This document shows, in pieces, positions 32,288-41,482 of a stretch of DNA of 64,000 nt. A model generated the notes under the pieces. The model was not told where the DNA came from, did no database searches, and worked only from the letters and a program-made list of their open reading frames with translations. This DNA comes from Thalassotalea euphylliae (GTDB taxonomy: Bacteria > Pseudomonadota > Gammaproteobacteria > Enterobacterales > Alteromonadaceae). Where the stretch lies: assembly GCF_003390375.1 (NCBI RefSeq), contig NZ_QUOT01000001.1, positions 1,550,001 to 1,614,000 on the forward strand. Reading direction: 5' to 3'. How positions within the stretch are numbered: the first letter of the stretch is position 1; the number at the start of each line of letters is the position of its first letter. The translations under genes were made by a program, and so were the position numbers.

Positions 32288-33418
32288 TTATTCGTCTTCT
32301 AATTGCTTAACGGCGATCTTGCTGTTTTCGTCCATCAACTTCGCTTTTGCACGGATCTTTTGCTCAAGTTGATCAACAATATCGTTGTTGTCGATGCGTT
32401 CTTTTTGGCGGGTACCATCTAAGTAGAAACCACTTTTGCGGCTACTGCCGGTCAAACCTAAGTCAGAAACAGTTGCTTCACCTGGGCCATTAACAATACA
32501 GCCGATAATAGAAACATCCATTGGTGTTACTATGTCTTCTAAACGCTCTTCCAGCGCATTGACTGTACCAATTACATCAAATTCCTGGCGTGAGCAGCTC
32601 GGGCAAGCAATAAAGTTAATGCCACGACTACGAATTTTTAGGGATTTTAAAATATCGAAGCCGACTTTAATTTCTTCAACCGGATCGGCCGCAAGCGAAA
32701 CTCGTAACGTATCACCAATGCCTTCACTGAGCAGCATGCCTAAACCAATAGCAGATTTAACTGACCCCGAGCGGAAGCCACCTGCTTCGGTAATACCAAG
32801 GTGTAATGGATTGTCAATTTGCGCCGCTAACAATCGGTATGCCCCAACGGCTAAAAATACATCTGATGCTTTCACACTAACTTTAAAGTCATGGAAGTTC
32901 ATGCGATCAAGAATATCTACATGACGCATCGCCGACTCTAATAACGCTTCTGGTGTTGGCTCACCGTATTTTTCTTGCAAGTCTTTTTCTAATGAACCGC
33001 CATTAACGCCAATGCGAATCGGAATACCTTTATCACGCGCAGACTCAACTACCGCTTTAATGCGATCTTCTTTGCCAATATTACCTGGGTTAATACGCAA
33101 ACAATCGGCGCCATACTCAGCAACTTTCAGGGCAATACGGTAATCAAAGTGAATGTCGGTGACTAACGGCACTGACACTTGCTTTTTAATTTCTTTAAAC
33201 GCTTCGGCGGCATCCATGGTCGGGACACTAACGCGGACAATATCAGCACCAACCGCTTCAAGCGATTTGATTTGTGCGACGGTAGCAGCAACATCAGTGG
33301 TTAAGGTGTTCGTCATCGACTGCACGCTAATGGGTGCATCACCACCTACTGGGACATTGCCCACCATAATTTGGCGCGATTTGCGTCTGACTATCGGAGA
33401 TTCATTAAACATAGACAT
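32288..33418 (-). CDS. ispG: 4-hydroxy-3-methylbut-2-en-1-yl diphosphate synthase (IspG)
   Basis: The iron-sulfur enzyme of the penultimate MEP-pathway step, 376 residues. The TIM barrel has ISVQSMTNTLTTDVAATVAQI and VTDIHFDYRIAL. The C-terminal domain holds the 4Fe-4S cysteines in FIACPSCSRQEFD and IIGCIVNGPGEA. With ispD and ispF at 17-18 kb it gives three MEP-pathway genes in this window. It lies 18 bp after rodZ. Confidence 0.97.
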   Translation of the reverse strand: MSMFNESPIVRRKSRQIMVGNVPVGGDAPISVQSMTNTLTTDVAATVAQIKSLEAVGADIVRVSVPTMDAAEAFKEIKKQVSVPLVTDIHFDYRIALKVAEYGADCLRINPGNIGKEDRIKAVVESARDKGIPIRIGVNGGSLEKDLQEKYGEPTPEALLESAMRHVDILDRMNFHDFKVSVKASDVFLAVGAYRLLAAQIDNPLHLGITEAGGFRSGSVKSAIGLGMLLSEGIGDTLRVSLAADPVEEIKVGFDILKSLKIRSRGINFIACPSCSRQEFDVIGTVNALEERLEDIVTPMDVSIIGCIVNGPGEATVSDLGLTGSSRKSGFYLDGTRQKERIDNNDIVDQLEQKIRAKAKLMDENSKIAVKQLEDE

Positions 33419-33436
33419 AAACTAAGAAAACTCAGG

Positions 33437-34390
33437 CTAAGAAGATTCGGGTAAGGTAAATTTTGCAATATTGCCGACATTATACTTGCTCATGTCGATA
33501 GACTCACCATTAAAATCAATAGCAACTAATTCAGGTTTACCAACGGTTACTTTGAAAGGGGTAAGACCGTTAAGTTCCATGACATAACCCGCTTTTTTAA
33601 TGCCCCATGCAATACGCTCACCTGCACCGTCATAAATGTTAACCCAGCAGTCACCTGCAAACGAGAAAACTACCTTAACAGGCTCTGCTATCGGCGCTTG
33701 TGCGAGGTCAGCGTTAGCTTGCGCTAGCTCAATAGGCTTTGATTGCACTGTTGGTTGAGCGGCTGCTTGCGATGAGGTTAATGAGGGTTCTGACGCAAGC
33801 TCTTCATTTACTGGCTCTGCAATATTTGACGCTACCTGCTTGTTCGAAGCTGCTGGTTCTGATGTTGTTGATTCAAGGTTTTGATTGTCGGCAGTTAAAC
33901 TTGCAGCTTGATTAGTGTTTTGAGCACTTAATGACTCACCATTGTTAGGTTGCGGCTCTATAGTAAGCGCATTGTTACTGGCATCTTGTAAATAATACAG
34001 CACGGTAGAAGCGATTAATGCCGCCAAAATAAGGTAGCTAATCCACATTAATCGGCTGTGTTGTGCTTCTTTCTCGGTAATTTTGGAAAAGCTTTGTAAC
34101 TCAGTGCGCTGCTTGGCTGCAACACCTAGCATCTCGTAACTTGCCAGCACATCTTGCTCGTCTACACCCACTAATTTAGCGTAGTTTTTCAAATACCCAC
34201 GGTTAAAGGTATCCGGCAGTTTACTGTCAAAGATTTCTTGCTCTATTTCGTTTACCAATGCAGGGCGGAAATTAAGCTGTTCCGCCACTTGTTGCTGGCT
34301 CAGGCCCATTGCAACTCTAGCCTCTGCTAGCATCTGACCAGGGCCAATTACTTCAATATCTTCTGATAATTCAGTTGATGTATTACTCAT
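33437..34390 (-). CDS. rodZ: Cell-shape/cytoskeletal protein RodZ
   Basis: A 317-residue bitopic protein that anchors MreB. The N-terminal helix-turn-helix domain (about 15-85, GQMLAEARVAMGLSQQQVAEQLNFRPALV) faces the cytoplasm. One transmembrane helix (LMWISYLILAALIASTVLYYL) is followed by a long Ser/Ala/Gln/Pro linker. The C-terminal DUF4115 beta domain contains VKVVFSFAGDCWVNIYDGAGERIAWGIKKAGYVMELNG. It lies 6 bp after the pilF-like gene and before ispG, the conserved order. Confidence 0.95.
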   Translation of the reverse strand: MSNTSTELSEDIEVIGPGQMLAEARVAMGLSQQQVAEQLNFRPALVNEIEQEIFDSKLPDTFNRGYLKNYAKLVGVDEQDVLASYEMLGVAAKQRTELQSFSKITEKEAQHSRLMWISYLILAALIASTVLYYLQDASNNALTIEPQPNNGESLSAQNTNQAASLTADNQNLESTTSEPAASNKQVASNIAEPVNEELASEPSLTSSQAAAQPTVQSKPIELAQANADLAQAPIAEPVKVVFSFAGDCWVNIYDGAGERIAWGIKKAGYVMELNGLTPFKVTVGKPELVAIDFNGESIDMSKYNVGNIAKFTLPESS

Positions 34391-34396
34391 TTAAAT

Positions 34397-36103
34397 TTAT
34401 TGCTCTTGTTCGGCTTGCACACTTTCAGGATCAGCCAAATAAATAATGTCGCCGATCTTTATCAGCGAATCTTCGTCTAGTTTGTTCCATCTGCGTAAAG
34501 CGCTTAAATAAATGTTATAGCGCTTCGAAATAGTGAATAAATTCTCACCTTTCATTATTTTATGTTGAGGTAAATCAGCAAGCGTTAAATAAACTGGCTC
34601 TGTTAAAGGCTCAGCTACCTCCTCAACTGCTTGTTCTGCATCCTGTTCCAATACTTGCTTTCTATCTTCTATTTCTGCAACGACATCTGTATCAGCAGTG
34701 ATCTCTTCGTCTGCGATTTCCTGTATATCGGTTGCTGTGCTTTCTGAGACTTTATGCTCAGCTAGCTCTGTTAACTCAGTTTGCGTTAGTACTGTTTTTT
34801 TGGGTGCAATTTTTTCGGGTTCACTTACCAATGTTTCGCTGGCTGTAATCGCTAGCTCGATACTGTCATCTTGCGGCACTGGTTGTTCAACTGACTGATT
34901 CTTATCATTAATGACCTCAGCTGACGCAGATAGTTCCTTTGCTTGCACAGATGCATCAGATGGCACTTTGGACTTTGCTTCAGGCTTTGGCGCTTTTAAT
35001 ACGATGGTTTTTTTAGGCTTATTCGTATTTGTCGCAACGAAATTTACTGTAGCGGAAGTTGCAGTTGTGGCACTAGCTACTGTACCTGTATTTTCCACCA
35101 CAGCTGTCTTGCTTCGTTTTATTGCAACAGGCGGCTTATTGTTAGGTTTTAATACTTTAACTTTCTTCACGACAGTTTTTGCAGGGTCAGGGGAAGCGTT
35201 GTCTGGCAAACCACCGGACAATAAACTGTTTGTCTTATTGCTAGTTGACGACGTATTGCCAGCTAATGCCAACAATCTGTATTGCTCGGCCAATTCATCT
35301 GCTTCTATCTGATCTAGCTCGTTGAGCAAATATTGCCGTGCATGCCATGACTCGGGAAACATTTTAACCAGCATAGTGCCGTAATTTTTCGCGATTCGCT
35401 GATTGCCGAGCGCTTCATAAATCTTATAGCTCAGTGACAATGAATCTGGCGTAAAACGTCGAGTGGCTTTTTCATATCGTTTGGCATAAGCCAAGGCTTG
35501 ATGGTACTGCCCTTTCGCATATTGCAGCCGCATCATTTGGTATAAAATTGAAGCATTGGCAGGGTTATGGTCAATCGCTTTATTCAGATAAGTTTCTGCT
35601 TTTTCAAAATTTAGTGCTTTTAGCTGACATAACGCCAAGTTTTCATAGCTTTTTGATACCAGCAAATAGCTCGGTACTGCAATTGCTTTTAAAAACTGTT
35701 GCTCTGCTTCTGCCAAGCGCTCCTTGCGGCAAAGAAAAACGCCGTAGTTGTTGAGCGTATCGGCATCATCGGGTTTTAGCGATAAGGCTTTTTCATATGA
35801 AGCATTGGTCAACTCGTCTTCGCCGACAGTTTCGTAATAGTGGGCGAATGCGGTATAAACCTGTACTAGGTTTGGTGAAAATCGTTTTGCTTTTTCAAGA
35901 TTTAACTTAGCTTGTGTCGTGTTACCCATTTTTAAGTAACCTAAGCCAAGTGAGATGCGAGTCATCGCAATTTCCGTATTGCTCGATTCATTCTGAACAA
36001 CAGGCGTTTTGGAGTTTTCATAGTTTTGCGTGACACAGCCAGATAAAAAACTAAGGGCTGCGCTCAGGGCAAGAAGTTTAAACGCTTTATCCATATTTTG
36101 CAT
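34397..36103 (-). CDS. pilW: Type IV pilus biogenesis lipoprotein PilF/PilW with added C-terminal LysM
   Basis: The first part is a tetratricopeptide outer-membrane lipoprotein that helps PilQ secretin assembly: lipobox LSGC, then TPR units (RISLGLGYLKMGNTTQAKLNLEKAKRF, YEKALSLKPDDADTLNNYG, AETYLNKAIDHNPANASILYQM). The family protein usually ends near 250 residues. Here a long low-complexity, Lys/Thr/Val- and then acid-rich linker follows, ending in a LysM-like domain (HKIMKGENLFTISKRYNIYLSALRRWN) that would bind peptidoglycan. The frame is open to 36268. I choose ATG 36103 because the lipoprotein signal begins there; ATG 36094 is equally possible and neither has a clear ribosome-binding site. 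Confidence 0.85.
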   Translation of the reverse strand: MQNMDKAFKLLALSAALSFLSGCVTQNYENSKTPVVQNESSNTEIAMTRISLGLGYLKMGNTTQAKLNLEKAKRFSPNLVQVYTAFAHYYETVGEDELTNASYEKALSLKPDDADTLNNYGVFLCRKERLAEAEQQFLKAIAVPSYLLVSKSYENLALCQLKALNFEKAETYLNKAIDHNPANASILYQMMRLQYAKGQYHQALAYAKRYEKATRRFTPDSLSLSYKIYEALGNQRIAKNYGTMLVKMFPESWHARQYLLNELDQIEADELAEQYRLLALAGNTSSTSNKTNSLLSGGLPDNASPDPAKTVVKKVKVLKPNNKPPVAIKRSKTAVVENTGTVASATTATSATVNFVATNTNKPKKTIVLKAPKPEAKSKVPSDASVQAKELSASAEVINDKNQSVEQPVPQDDSIELAITASETLVSEPEKIAPKKTVLTQTELTELAEHKVSESTATDIQEIADEEITADTDVVAEIEDRKQVLEQDAEQAVEEVAEPLTEPVYLTLADLPQHKIMKGENLFTISKRYNIYLSALRRWNKLDEDSLIKIGDIIYLADPESVQAEQEQ

Positions 36104-36339
36104 AGCATGCTTGATCGTTATTGTTATCTTGGAATTACTGGCAAGGTACTTAGCCAGCATCAAATGAACAATACTATACCAGCCTAGCACTAGCAGCCAA
36201 ACACTAAATATTTTTGACCAACTATAAATAAAACCAGCAAGGGGCTTAAGCGCTTGCTGGTTGCTCACTGATGTCTCATTAGTGAGTGCCTTTAATAACC
36301 CCTGAACGAGAAACTTGCCAGGGAAATTTGAAGGGCTAG

Positions 36340-37497
36340 TTAAACGACTTTAACCTCAATTTCACTTGCTGAGTCACCACGCTTTGCAGCGATTGCCGCG
36401 GTACGTTTAGTGCGGTCAAGCACGTCACCAGCTAATTGGCCACAAGCCGCATCAATATCATCACCACGGGTACGACGCGTGATCACAGTAAAGCCATACG
36501 ATTGCAGTACTTTGTCGAAGCGGTCAATACGTGAATTGCTTGAACGCTTGTAAGGAGAGCCAGGGTAAGGATTAAACGGAATAAGGTTAATTTTACTCGG
36601 CGTATCTTTTAATGCGTGCGCCAGTTCATGGGCTTGCTCAGTGCTGTCGTTGACGTGATCTATCATCACATACTCAACCGTCACCGCCTTTTGCGCTTTT
36701 GAACCATCGATATAACGACGTGATGCCGCCAAGAAATCTTCTAACGGATATTTTTTGTTGATTGGCACTAGCTCATCACGCAGCTGATTGGTTGGCGCGT
36801 GCACAGAAATCGCCAACGCGCAGTCAATTTTTTCTTTCAACATATCAAGCGCAGGCACCACACCTGAAGTACTGACCGTAACACGACGCTTTGATAAGCC
36901 ATAACCTAAATCATTCAACATAGTATCTAATGCCGGAATTAGGTTTTTCATGTTAAGCAGCGGCTCACCCATACCCATCATCACAATGTTAGTGATCGGA
37001 CGTGTGCCTGCAATACGCGTTGCGCCAATATCGTTAGCCACACGCCAAACCTGACCAATAATTTCTGCCATCGATAAGTTACGGTTAAAACCTTGTTGCG
37101 CGGTTGAACAGAAGCTACATTCCAGTGCGCAACCCACTTGTGACGAAACACATAAAGTTGCACGGTTGTTCTCAGGGATCCAAACCGTTTCCACTTCTTG
37201 GCCACTTTCCAGCTTTAACGCGTACTTAATCGTGCCGTCGTTAGACACTTGCTTTTGCGAAATTTCAGGTGCAATAATTTCGCAGTTACGCGCTAATTTA
37301 TCACGTAACTTCTTGTTCAAGTTGGTCATTTTTTCGAAATCATCATAACCAAAGTGATACATCCACTTCATGATTTGATCAGCGCGAAACGGCTTTTCAC
37401 CGATTGACTCAAAGTATTGGCGTAAACCTTGATGATCAAAATTTAGTAGATTGACTTTTGAGACTGTTTGCTCAGCCACTTGTACCACTTCAGACAT
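36340..37497 (-). CDS. rlmN: 23S rRNA/tRNA adenine-C2 methyltransferase RlmN
   Basis: A dual-specificity radical-SAM methyltransferase acting on A2503 of 23S rRNA and A37 of some tRNAs; 385 residues. The 4Fe-4S motif is CALECSFCSTAQQGFNRN (CxxxCxxC). GMGEPLLN, STSGVVPALD and ALAISVHAPTN follow, and the methyl-carrying C-terminal cysteine is in DDIDAACGQLAGDV. It lies between ndk and the pilus lipoprotein gene, the usual order. Confidence 0.97.
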   Translation of the reverse strand: MSEVVQVAEQTVSKVNLLNFDHQGLRQYFESIGEKPFRADQIMKWMYHFGYDDFEKMTNLNKKLRDKLARNCEIIAPEISQKQVSNDGTIKYALKLESGQEVETVWIPENNRATLCVSSQVGCALECSFCSTAQQGFNRNLSMAEIIGQVWRVANDIGATRIAGTRPITNIVMMGMGEPLLNMKNLIPALDTMLNDLGYGLSKRRVTVSTSGVVPALDMLKEKIDCALAISVHAPTNQLRDELVPINKKYPLEDFLAASRRYIDGSKAQKAVTVEYVMIDHVNDSTEQAHELAHALKDTPSKINLIPFNPYPGSPYKRSSNSRIDRFDKVLQSYGFTVITRRTRGDDIDAACGQLAGDVLDRTKRTAAIAAKRGDSASEIEVKVV

Positions 37498-37699
37498 AAA
37501 TCAATTTCTCTAGAAGACAAAATTTAAAGGCGCAAAATTGTACACTTTTTCACCACCACAAACAATTGTAAAGTGGTGTCGGTAAGGTTATGCGATAAGT
37601 AATCGTAAACATTTTCAGCGTTTGATTTTAAAAATGCTTACGATTAGCAGCGCTTGACTAGGTAAGTTATTTACATAAAACAACAATCGTAAATAACGC

Positions 37700-37735
37700 A
37701 AAAGGATTTTACCGATAACTCAGTAAAATCCTTTT
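37700..37735. terminator. Hairpin downstream of ndk
   Basis: A 13-bp perfect stem (aaaaggattttac/gtaaaatcctttt) with a 10-base loop. The T-run is better on the plus strand (five T) than on the minus strand (four T), but the only gene ending nearby is ndk, read leftward. Confidence 0.6.
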
Positions 37736-37757
37736 TGTAATTCTCTTTTCAAGCTAA

Positions 37758-37854
37758 GTGTAGCGTTTTCGTTCTAGGAGGAAACCCACAGCGTATAAAT
37801 ATTACGTGAGCCCTTTCTGCCGAGTAATCACGACAACGAACGGGAGCGCTACAC
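37758..37854 (+). repeat. Long-range inverted repeat next to ndk
   Basis: Two 17-bp arms (gtgtagcgttttcgttc at 37758-37774 and gaacgggagcgctacac at 37838-37854) pair across 63 bp. The three mismatches become G-U pairs only in a plus-strand RNA, which would make the stem complete on that strand. It could be a MITE-like remnant or a structured RNA; no promoter was identified. Confidence 0.45.
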
Positions 37855-37870
37855 GACGCTTAAAATAGAA

Positions 37871-38302
37871 TTAGCGAGTGCGTGGGCAAATTTCTTCGTC
37901 GGTGAAGAAGTAAGCAATTTCACGAGCTGCTGATTCTAAAGCGTCTGAACCGTGAACTGCGTTCTCGTCGATAGAGTTTGCGTAGTCAGCACGTAATGTA
38001 CCCGCTAATGCTTCAGCTGGGTTAGTTGCACCCATGATTTCACGGTTTTTAAGTACTGCACCTTCGCCTTCTAAAACTTGAACCATTACTGGGCCAGAAG
38101 TCATGAATTCAACTAAAGCACCGAAGAAAGGACGCTCGCTGTGCTCAGCGTAGAAACCTTCAGCTTGTTCTTTAGATAAGTGAACCATTTTTGAAGCGAT
38201 GATAGTTAAACCAGCAGTTTCGAAACGGTTGTAGATTTGACCGATAACGTTTTTAGCAACTGCATCTGGTTTAACGATAGAAAAAGTACGTTCGATAGCC
38301 AT
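37871..38302 (-). CDS. ndk: Nucleoside-diphosphate kinase
   Basis: Balances nucleoside triphosphate pools by phosphotransfer through a histidine; 143 residues. The start ATG at 38302 opens MAIERTFSIVKPDAVAKN, is preceded by GAGG, and matches the family N-terminus; the frame runs on to 38371 without support. The catalytic histidine is in NAVHGSDALESAAREIAYFF, and the ATP-binding site includes SERPFFGALVEFMTSGPV. It is the first gene of the ndk-rlmN-pilF-rodZ-ispG-hisS order. Confidence 0.97.
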   Translation of the reverse strand: MAIERTFSIVKPDAVAKNVIGQIYNRFETAGLTIIASKMVHLSKEQAEGFYAEHSERPFFGALVEFMTSGPVMVQVLEGEGAVLKNREIMGATNPAEALAGTLRADYANSIDENAVHGSDALESAAREIAYFFTDEEICPRTR

Positions 38303-38757
38303 GATAAAGCCTCTTTTAAGTAATTGAATAATTGGTTCACTTTGCAAGGAATTGGGAAAACTGCCCACCAAACGAAATGAACGCTAAAAATTTTGGCGCG
38401 ATTATAGACTAAGTGATGCTAAAAAACTAATGATATTGTTGTGACGCTTGCAGGTCTTGGCTGGCGTATGCTCTAGCGTTAGTTATTACCTTTAGCTAGC
38501 AGCGTTAACCTATAAAGTGTTAATTGAGGGTAAGTTGACTACGGTATGCTTTCAAATATTGAAGAAACACAAAAACAAAAACAGCTCGCATTGCACCTCG
38601 TATTGTACTTTAAAGGGCAAGGCGAGCCGTTTTGCATTAGCAAATTAACTAGTAGCTATACTAGCAACTTAGTGCTCCGTTTCAGCTATTCATTAAGCAT
38701 TAATTTCTTATACCGAGCTTAAACACTATGTTTAAATACTGTGCTTAGATACTTTTC
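38303..38757. other. Gap between maeA and ndk
   Basis: This 455-bp gap contains the ndk promoter region and, at 38584-38627, a terminator candidate for maeA. No reading frame with a plausible start and family match was seen. Confidence 0.55.
38584..38627 (-). terminator. Terminator candidate downstream of maeA
   Basis: On the minus strand an 11-bp stem with one mismatch (gctcgccttgc/gcaatgcgagc) and a long loop is followed by TGTTTTTGTTTTTG. It is 130 bp after the maeA stop codon. Confidence 0.45.
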
Positions 38758-40449
38758 TTAAATGCTGGTACGGCGATATTGGCGATATTCTGGCTGCCAG
38801 AAATTCGCTTCAATTTTTGCACTTAATTGTTCGTCAGAAAGCGCTAACGCTAAGTCTTGCGCATAGGCGACTTTCGCGACAGCAACGGCAATACGCTTAC
38901 TTAATGCTGAAATTTCCGTAATTGGCGGCAATAGTTCCCCTTGTCCAGTATTAGCCAGTGGCGACGCTTGTGCCAATGTTTCACTCGCAACCATCAACAT
39001 TTCATCAGTAATGCGGCTGATTTTGGCGGCGACAACTGCCAAGCCCAACCCCGGGAAAATGTAGCTGTTATTACATTGGGCAATTGGGAACAATTCACCT
39101 TGATATTCAACCGGTTTAAATGGGCTACCGGTTGCGACAATCGCTTGGCCTTGTGTCCAAGTGATCACTTGCTCTGGTGTTGCCTCTACTTGGCGTGAAG
39201 GATTACTTAATGGGAAAATGATTGGCTGAGGGCAATGGCTGTGCATAGCTTTGATCACTTCTTCAGTAAACAATCCTGCTTGCCCAGAAACACCAATTAA
39301 TACATCTGGCTTTGCGCCTTCCATCACTTCTAGCAAACTGGCGTATTCGCCCGCCACTTGCCAATCACTTAGTACACCTGTTGACTGCACTAGCTTTTGC
39401 TGGAAGTCTCGCAGGCCAGTCATGCCTTCCGTTAATAAGCCAAAGCGATCGACCATAAAGATCTGTGAACGAGCTTGCTCAGCTGATGCACCCTCACTGA
39501 CCATTTGGCTAATTATTTGCTCAGCAATACCACAACCCGCAGAGCCCGCGCCAACAAAGACAACCTTTTGATCAGCAAGCTTAACCCCTTTGGTACGACA
39601 GGCCGCTAATAATGTGCCAACCGTTACCGATGCCGTGCCTTGAATATCATCATTAAAGCAGCAAATTTCGTCTTTGTATTTTTCTAATAGCGGCATTGCA
39701 TTAGGCTGTGCAAAATCTTCAAACTGCAACATCACATTTGGCCAGCGGCGCTTCACCGCTTGAATAAACATATCAACAAATTCGTTGTACTCATCTTGGC
39801 TAATACGAGGATGTCGTGAGCCCATATACATAGGATCGTTTAACAGCTTTTCATTATTGGTACCAACATCGAGCGTAATTGGCAGACAGTACGCTGGGCT
39901 AATGCCACCACAAGCGGTATATAGCGCTAACTTACCAATTGGAATACCCATACCACCAATACCTTGGTCGCCTAAGCCTAAAATGCGCTCACCGTCAGTA
40001 ACAACAATCACTTTGACTTTATTTTTAGTGGCATTACGTAAAATATCATCAAGTTGGTCACGCTCTTCATAAGCGATGAATAAACCACGGTTACTGCGAT
40101 AAATATCAGAAAAACGCTCACATGCATCACCTACCGTTGGCGTATAGATGATTGGCATCATTTCCTCTAAATTTTCTTCCACAAGTCGGTAATACAAGGT
40201 TTCATTTTTGTCTTGAATATTACGTAAGTAGATATGCTTATTTAGGTTTGTTTGAAAGCTACTAAATTGCTGGTAGCAGCGCTCAACCTGCTCTTCAATC
40301 GTTTCGTAACTTGGTGGAATTAATCCGGTTAAATTAAACATCGCACGCTCTTCTTTGCTAAACGCACTACCTTTGTTCAGTAGCGGAGTTTCAAGCAAGT
40401 GCGGGCCAGCATAAGGAAGATACAATGGGCGTTTTTTGGCTTCTGTCAT
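38758..40449 (-). CDS. maeA: NAD-dependent malic enzyme
   Basis: Oxidative decarboxylation of malate to pyruvate; 563 residues, the length of the large NAD-linked (SfcA/MaeA) type. It opens KKRPLYLPYAGPHLLETPLLNKG and has the malate site in IIYTPTVGDACERFS and RGLFIAYEERD. The metal site is in QFEDFAQPNAMPLLEKY and CFNDDIQGTASVTVG. The NAD site is VVFVGAGSAGCGIAEQI. It is monocistronic between iscX and ndk. Confidence 0.95.
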   Translation of the reverse strand: MTEAKKRPLYLPYAGPHLLETPLLNKGSAFSKEERAMFNLTGLIPPSYETIEEQVERCYQQFSSFQTNLNKHIYLRNIQDKNETLYYRLVEENLEEMMPIIYTPTVGDACERFSDIYRSNRGLFIAYEERDQLDDILRNATKNKVKVIVVTDGERILGLGDQGIGGMGIPIGKLALYTACGGISPAYCLPITLDVGTNNEKLLNDPMYMGSRHPRISQDEYNEFVDMFIQAVKRRWPNVMLQFEDFAQPNAMPLLEKYKDEICCFNDDIQGTASVTVGTLLAACRTKGVKLADQKVVFVGAGSAGCGIAEQIISQMVSEGASAEQARSQIFMVDRFGLLTEGMTGLRDFQQKLVQSTGVLSDWQVAGEYASLLEVMEGAKPDVLIGVSGQAGLFTEEVIKAMHSHCPQPIIFPLSNPSRQVEATPEQVITWTQGQAIVATGSPFKPVEYQGELFPIAQCNNSYIFPGLGLAVVAAKISRITDEMLMVASETLAQASPLANTGQGELLPPITEISALSKRIAVAVAKVAYAQDLALALSDEQLSAKIEANFWQPEYRQYRRTSI

Positions 40450-40648
40450 AATAGTTTTGATTAGAATATTGTGTTGGGGCGGAAATTTGTTAGCGATGTA
40501 ATCGTATTAATGATCCTGCCGCTAAATTTGGCCGACAGTATAGTTGATGAACCGTGAACTAAAAAGCCGACCATAGGGTCAAGTTCAAATTTTTATGGTA
40601 TTCAAAATACTAACGATCAAAAAAACGTGAACTTAACTTAACGCAAAG

Positions 40649-40849
40649 TCAGTCAGCTTCATCAATCCAAGCTTGTTGAATAGCTTCGAGGATACGCTCT
40701 CCACAACGGTTTGGGTCATCATCGAACTCTTCTAAAGCAATCACCCACTGCATTAATTCAGGAAAATGCAGTTGCGCTGGATCAACCTCTGGATGTTCGT
40801 CAATTAAGGCTAAGGCAATATCAAGTGAGTCTACCCATTTCAGTGCCAT
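40649..40849 (-). CDS. iscX: IscX (YfhJ) family protein
   Basis: A 66-residue acidic protein that binds IscS and iron and modulates Fe-S cluster assembly. MALKWVDSLDIALALIDEHPEVDPAQLHFPELMQWVIAL and the C-terminal ERILEAIQQAWIDE are diagnostic. The start ATG at 40849 has GGAGAG upstream; the frame to 40912 lacks support. In most gammaproteobacteria it ends the isc operon (fdx-iscX), but here it stands alone, with malic enzyme downstream on the same strand and no other isc gene in the window. Confidence 0.93.
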   Translation of the reverse strand: MALKWVDSLDIALALIDEHPEVDPAQLHFPELMQWVIALEEFDDDPNRCGERILEAIQQAWIDEAD

Positions 40850-41052
40850 CAAGACTCTCCTCTCTTGTTTTCGTATCAGTTCATCACTTAAGCAACCGAT
40901 AAAAACTAGCAAGGCTGCTAAAAAATTAATTTAAAAACAAAGTAATCCGCTAATAGCATGAGTATAAGCCATAACAGGAAATAGCGCGTTTTTCGGCAAA
41001 ATTGACAGTCGGTGTGCCATAGCTTCTTAAGGTAGTCGAGCATAGTTTAGGC

Positions 41053-41080
41053 TTGAATAAAATTTTCACCTTAGTATAAA
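41053..41080 (+). promoter_or_regulatory. Candidate promoter for the DUF2164 gene
   Basis: TTGAAT (41053-41058) and TATAAA (41075-41080), separated by 16 bp, lie 30 bp before the start codon of the DUF2164-like gene. Confidence 0.45.
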
Positions 41081-41110
41081 GAGTTACTCCATAGTCGAAC
41101 AACTCTTAGC

Positions 41111-41354
41111 ATGATGAAATCCTTATCAAAACAACAAAAAAATGATTTAACCCAAAAACTTACCAACTACTTAAACGACGAGCTAGCCATTGATATTGGC
41201 GGCTTTGATGCAGAGTTTTTATGTGACTTTATTGTCGAGCAGTTTTCACCACATTTTTACAATCAGGGTGTTGCCGATGCCCAGATAAAAAATGCAGCAA
41301 CAAGTCGATTTAATTAGTGACGCAATTGATGAGTTGGTGCTGCCTGTTGATTAA
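41111..41354 (+). pseudogene. DUF2164-family protein, probably frameshifted
   Basis: The 68-residue frame from 41111 to 41317 has the DUF2164 features FDAEFLCDFIVEQFSPHFYNQGVADAQ. It then continues with a non-family tail (NAATSRFN). Skipping one A of the six-A run at 41287-41292 restores a continuing frame (KMQQQVDLISDAIDELVLPVD) to a stop at 41352-41354. That gives a C-terminal helix of the kind expected for the family and a product of about 80 residues. The cause may be a real mutation, a sequencing error in the A-run, or slippage. The function of DUF2164 is unknown. Confidence 0.6.
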
Positions 41355-41394
41355 TTAAGCCAATTAAACAGCAATTCTCCCTGCGTTACTGATC

Positions 41395-41449
41395 GCCTGT
41401 GCATCGCACTGCGTAACTCCCCACACAGACAACAGTGCATTGCACAGGC
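41395..41449. repeat. Inverted repeat before the DUF3429 gene
   Basis: Arms of 17 bp (gcctgtgcatcgcactg and cagtgcattgcacaggc, two mismatches) flank a 21-base loop. The hairpin ends 33 bp before the DUF3429 start. It could be a terminator without a T-run, a leader structure or an operator. Confidence 0.5.
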
Positions 41450-41482
41450 AATAAAGGCGTGAAAACAAAAGGTGTGAAAGCA

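Larger units (their letters stand above)
37498..37870. other. Gap between ndk and rlmN with two hairpin structures
   Basis: This 373-bp gap holds a terminator-like palindrome (37700-37735) and a larger inverted repeat (37758-37854). An rlmN promoter must lie in the remaining 200 bp, but I could not single one out. No gene was seen. Confidence 0.6.
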
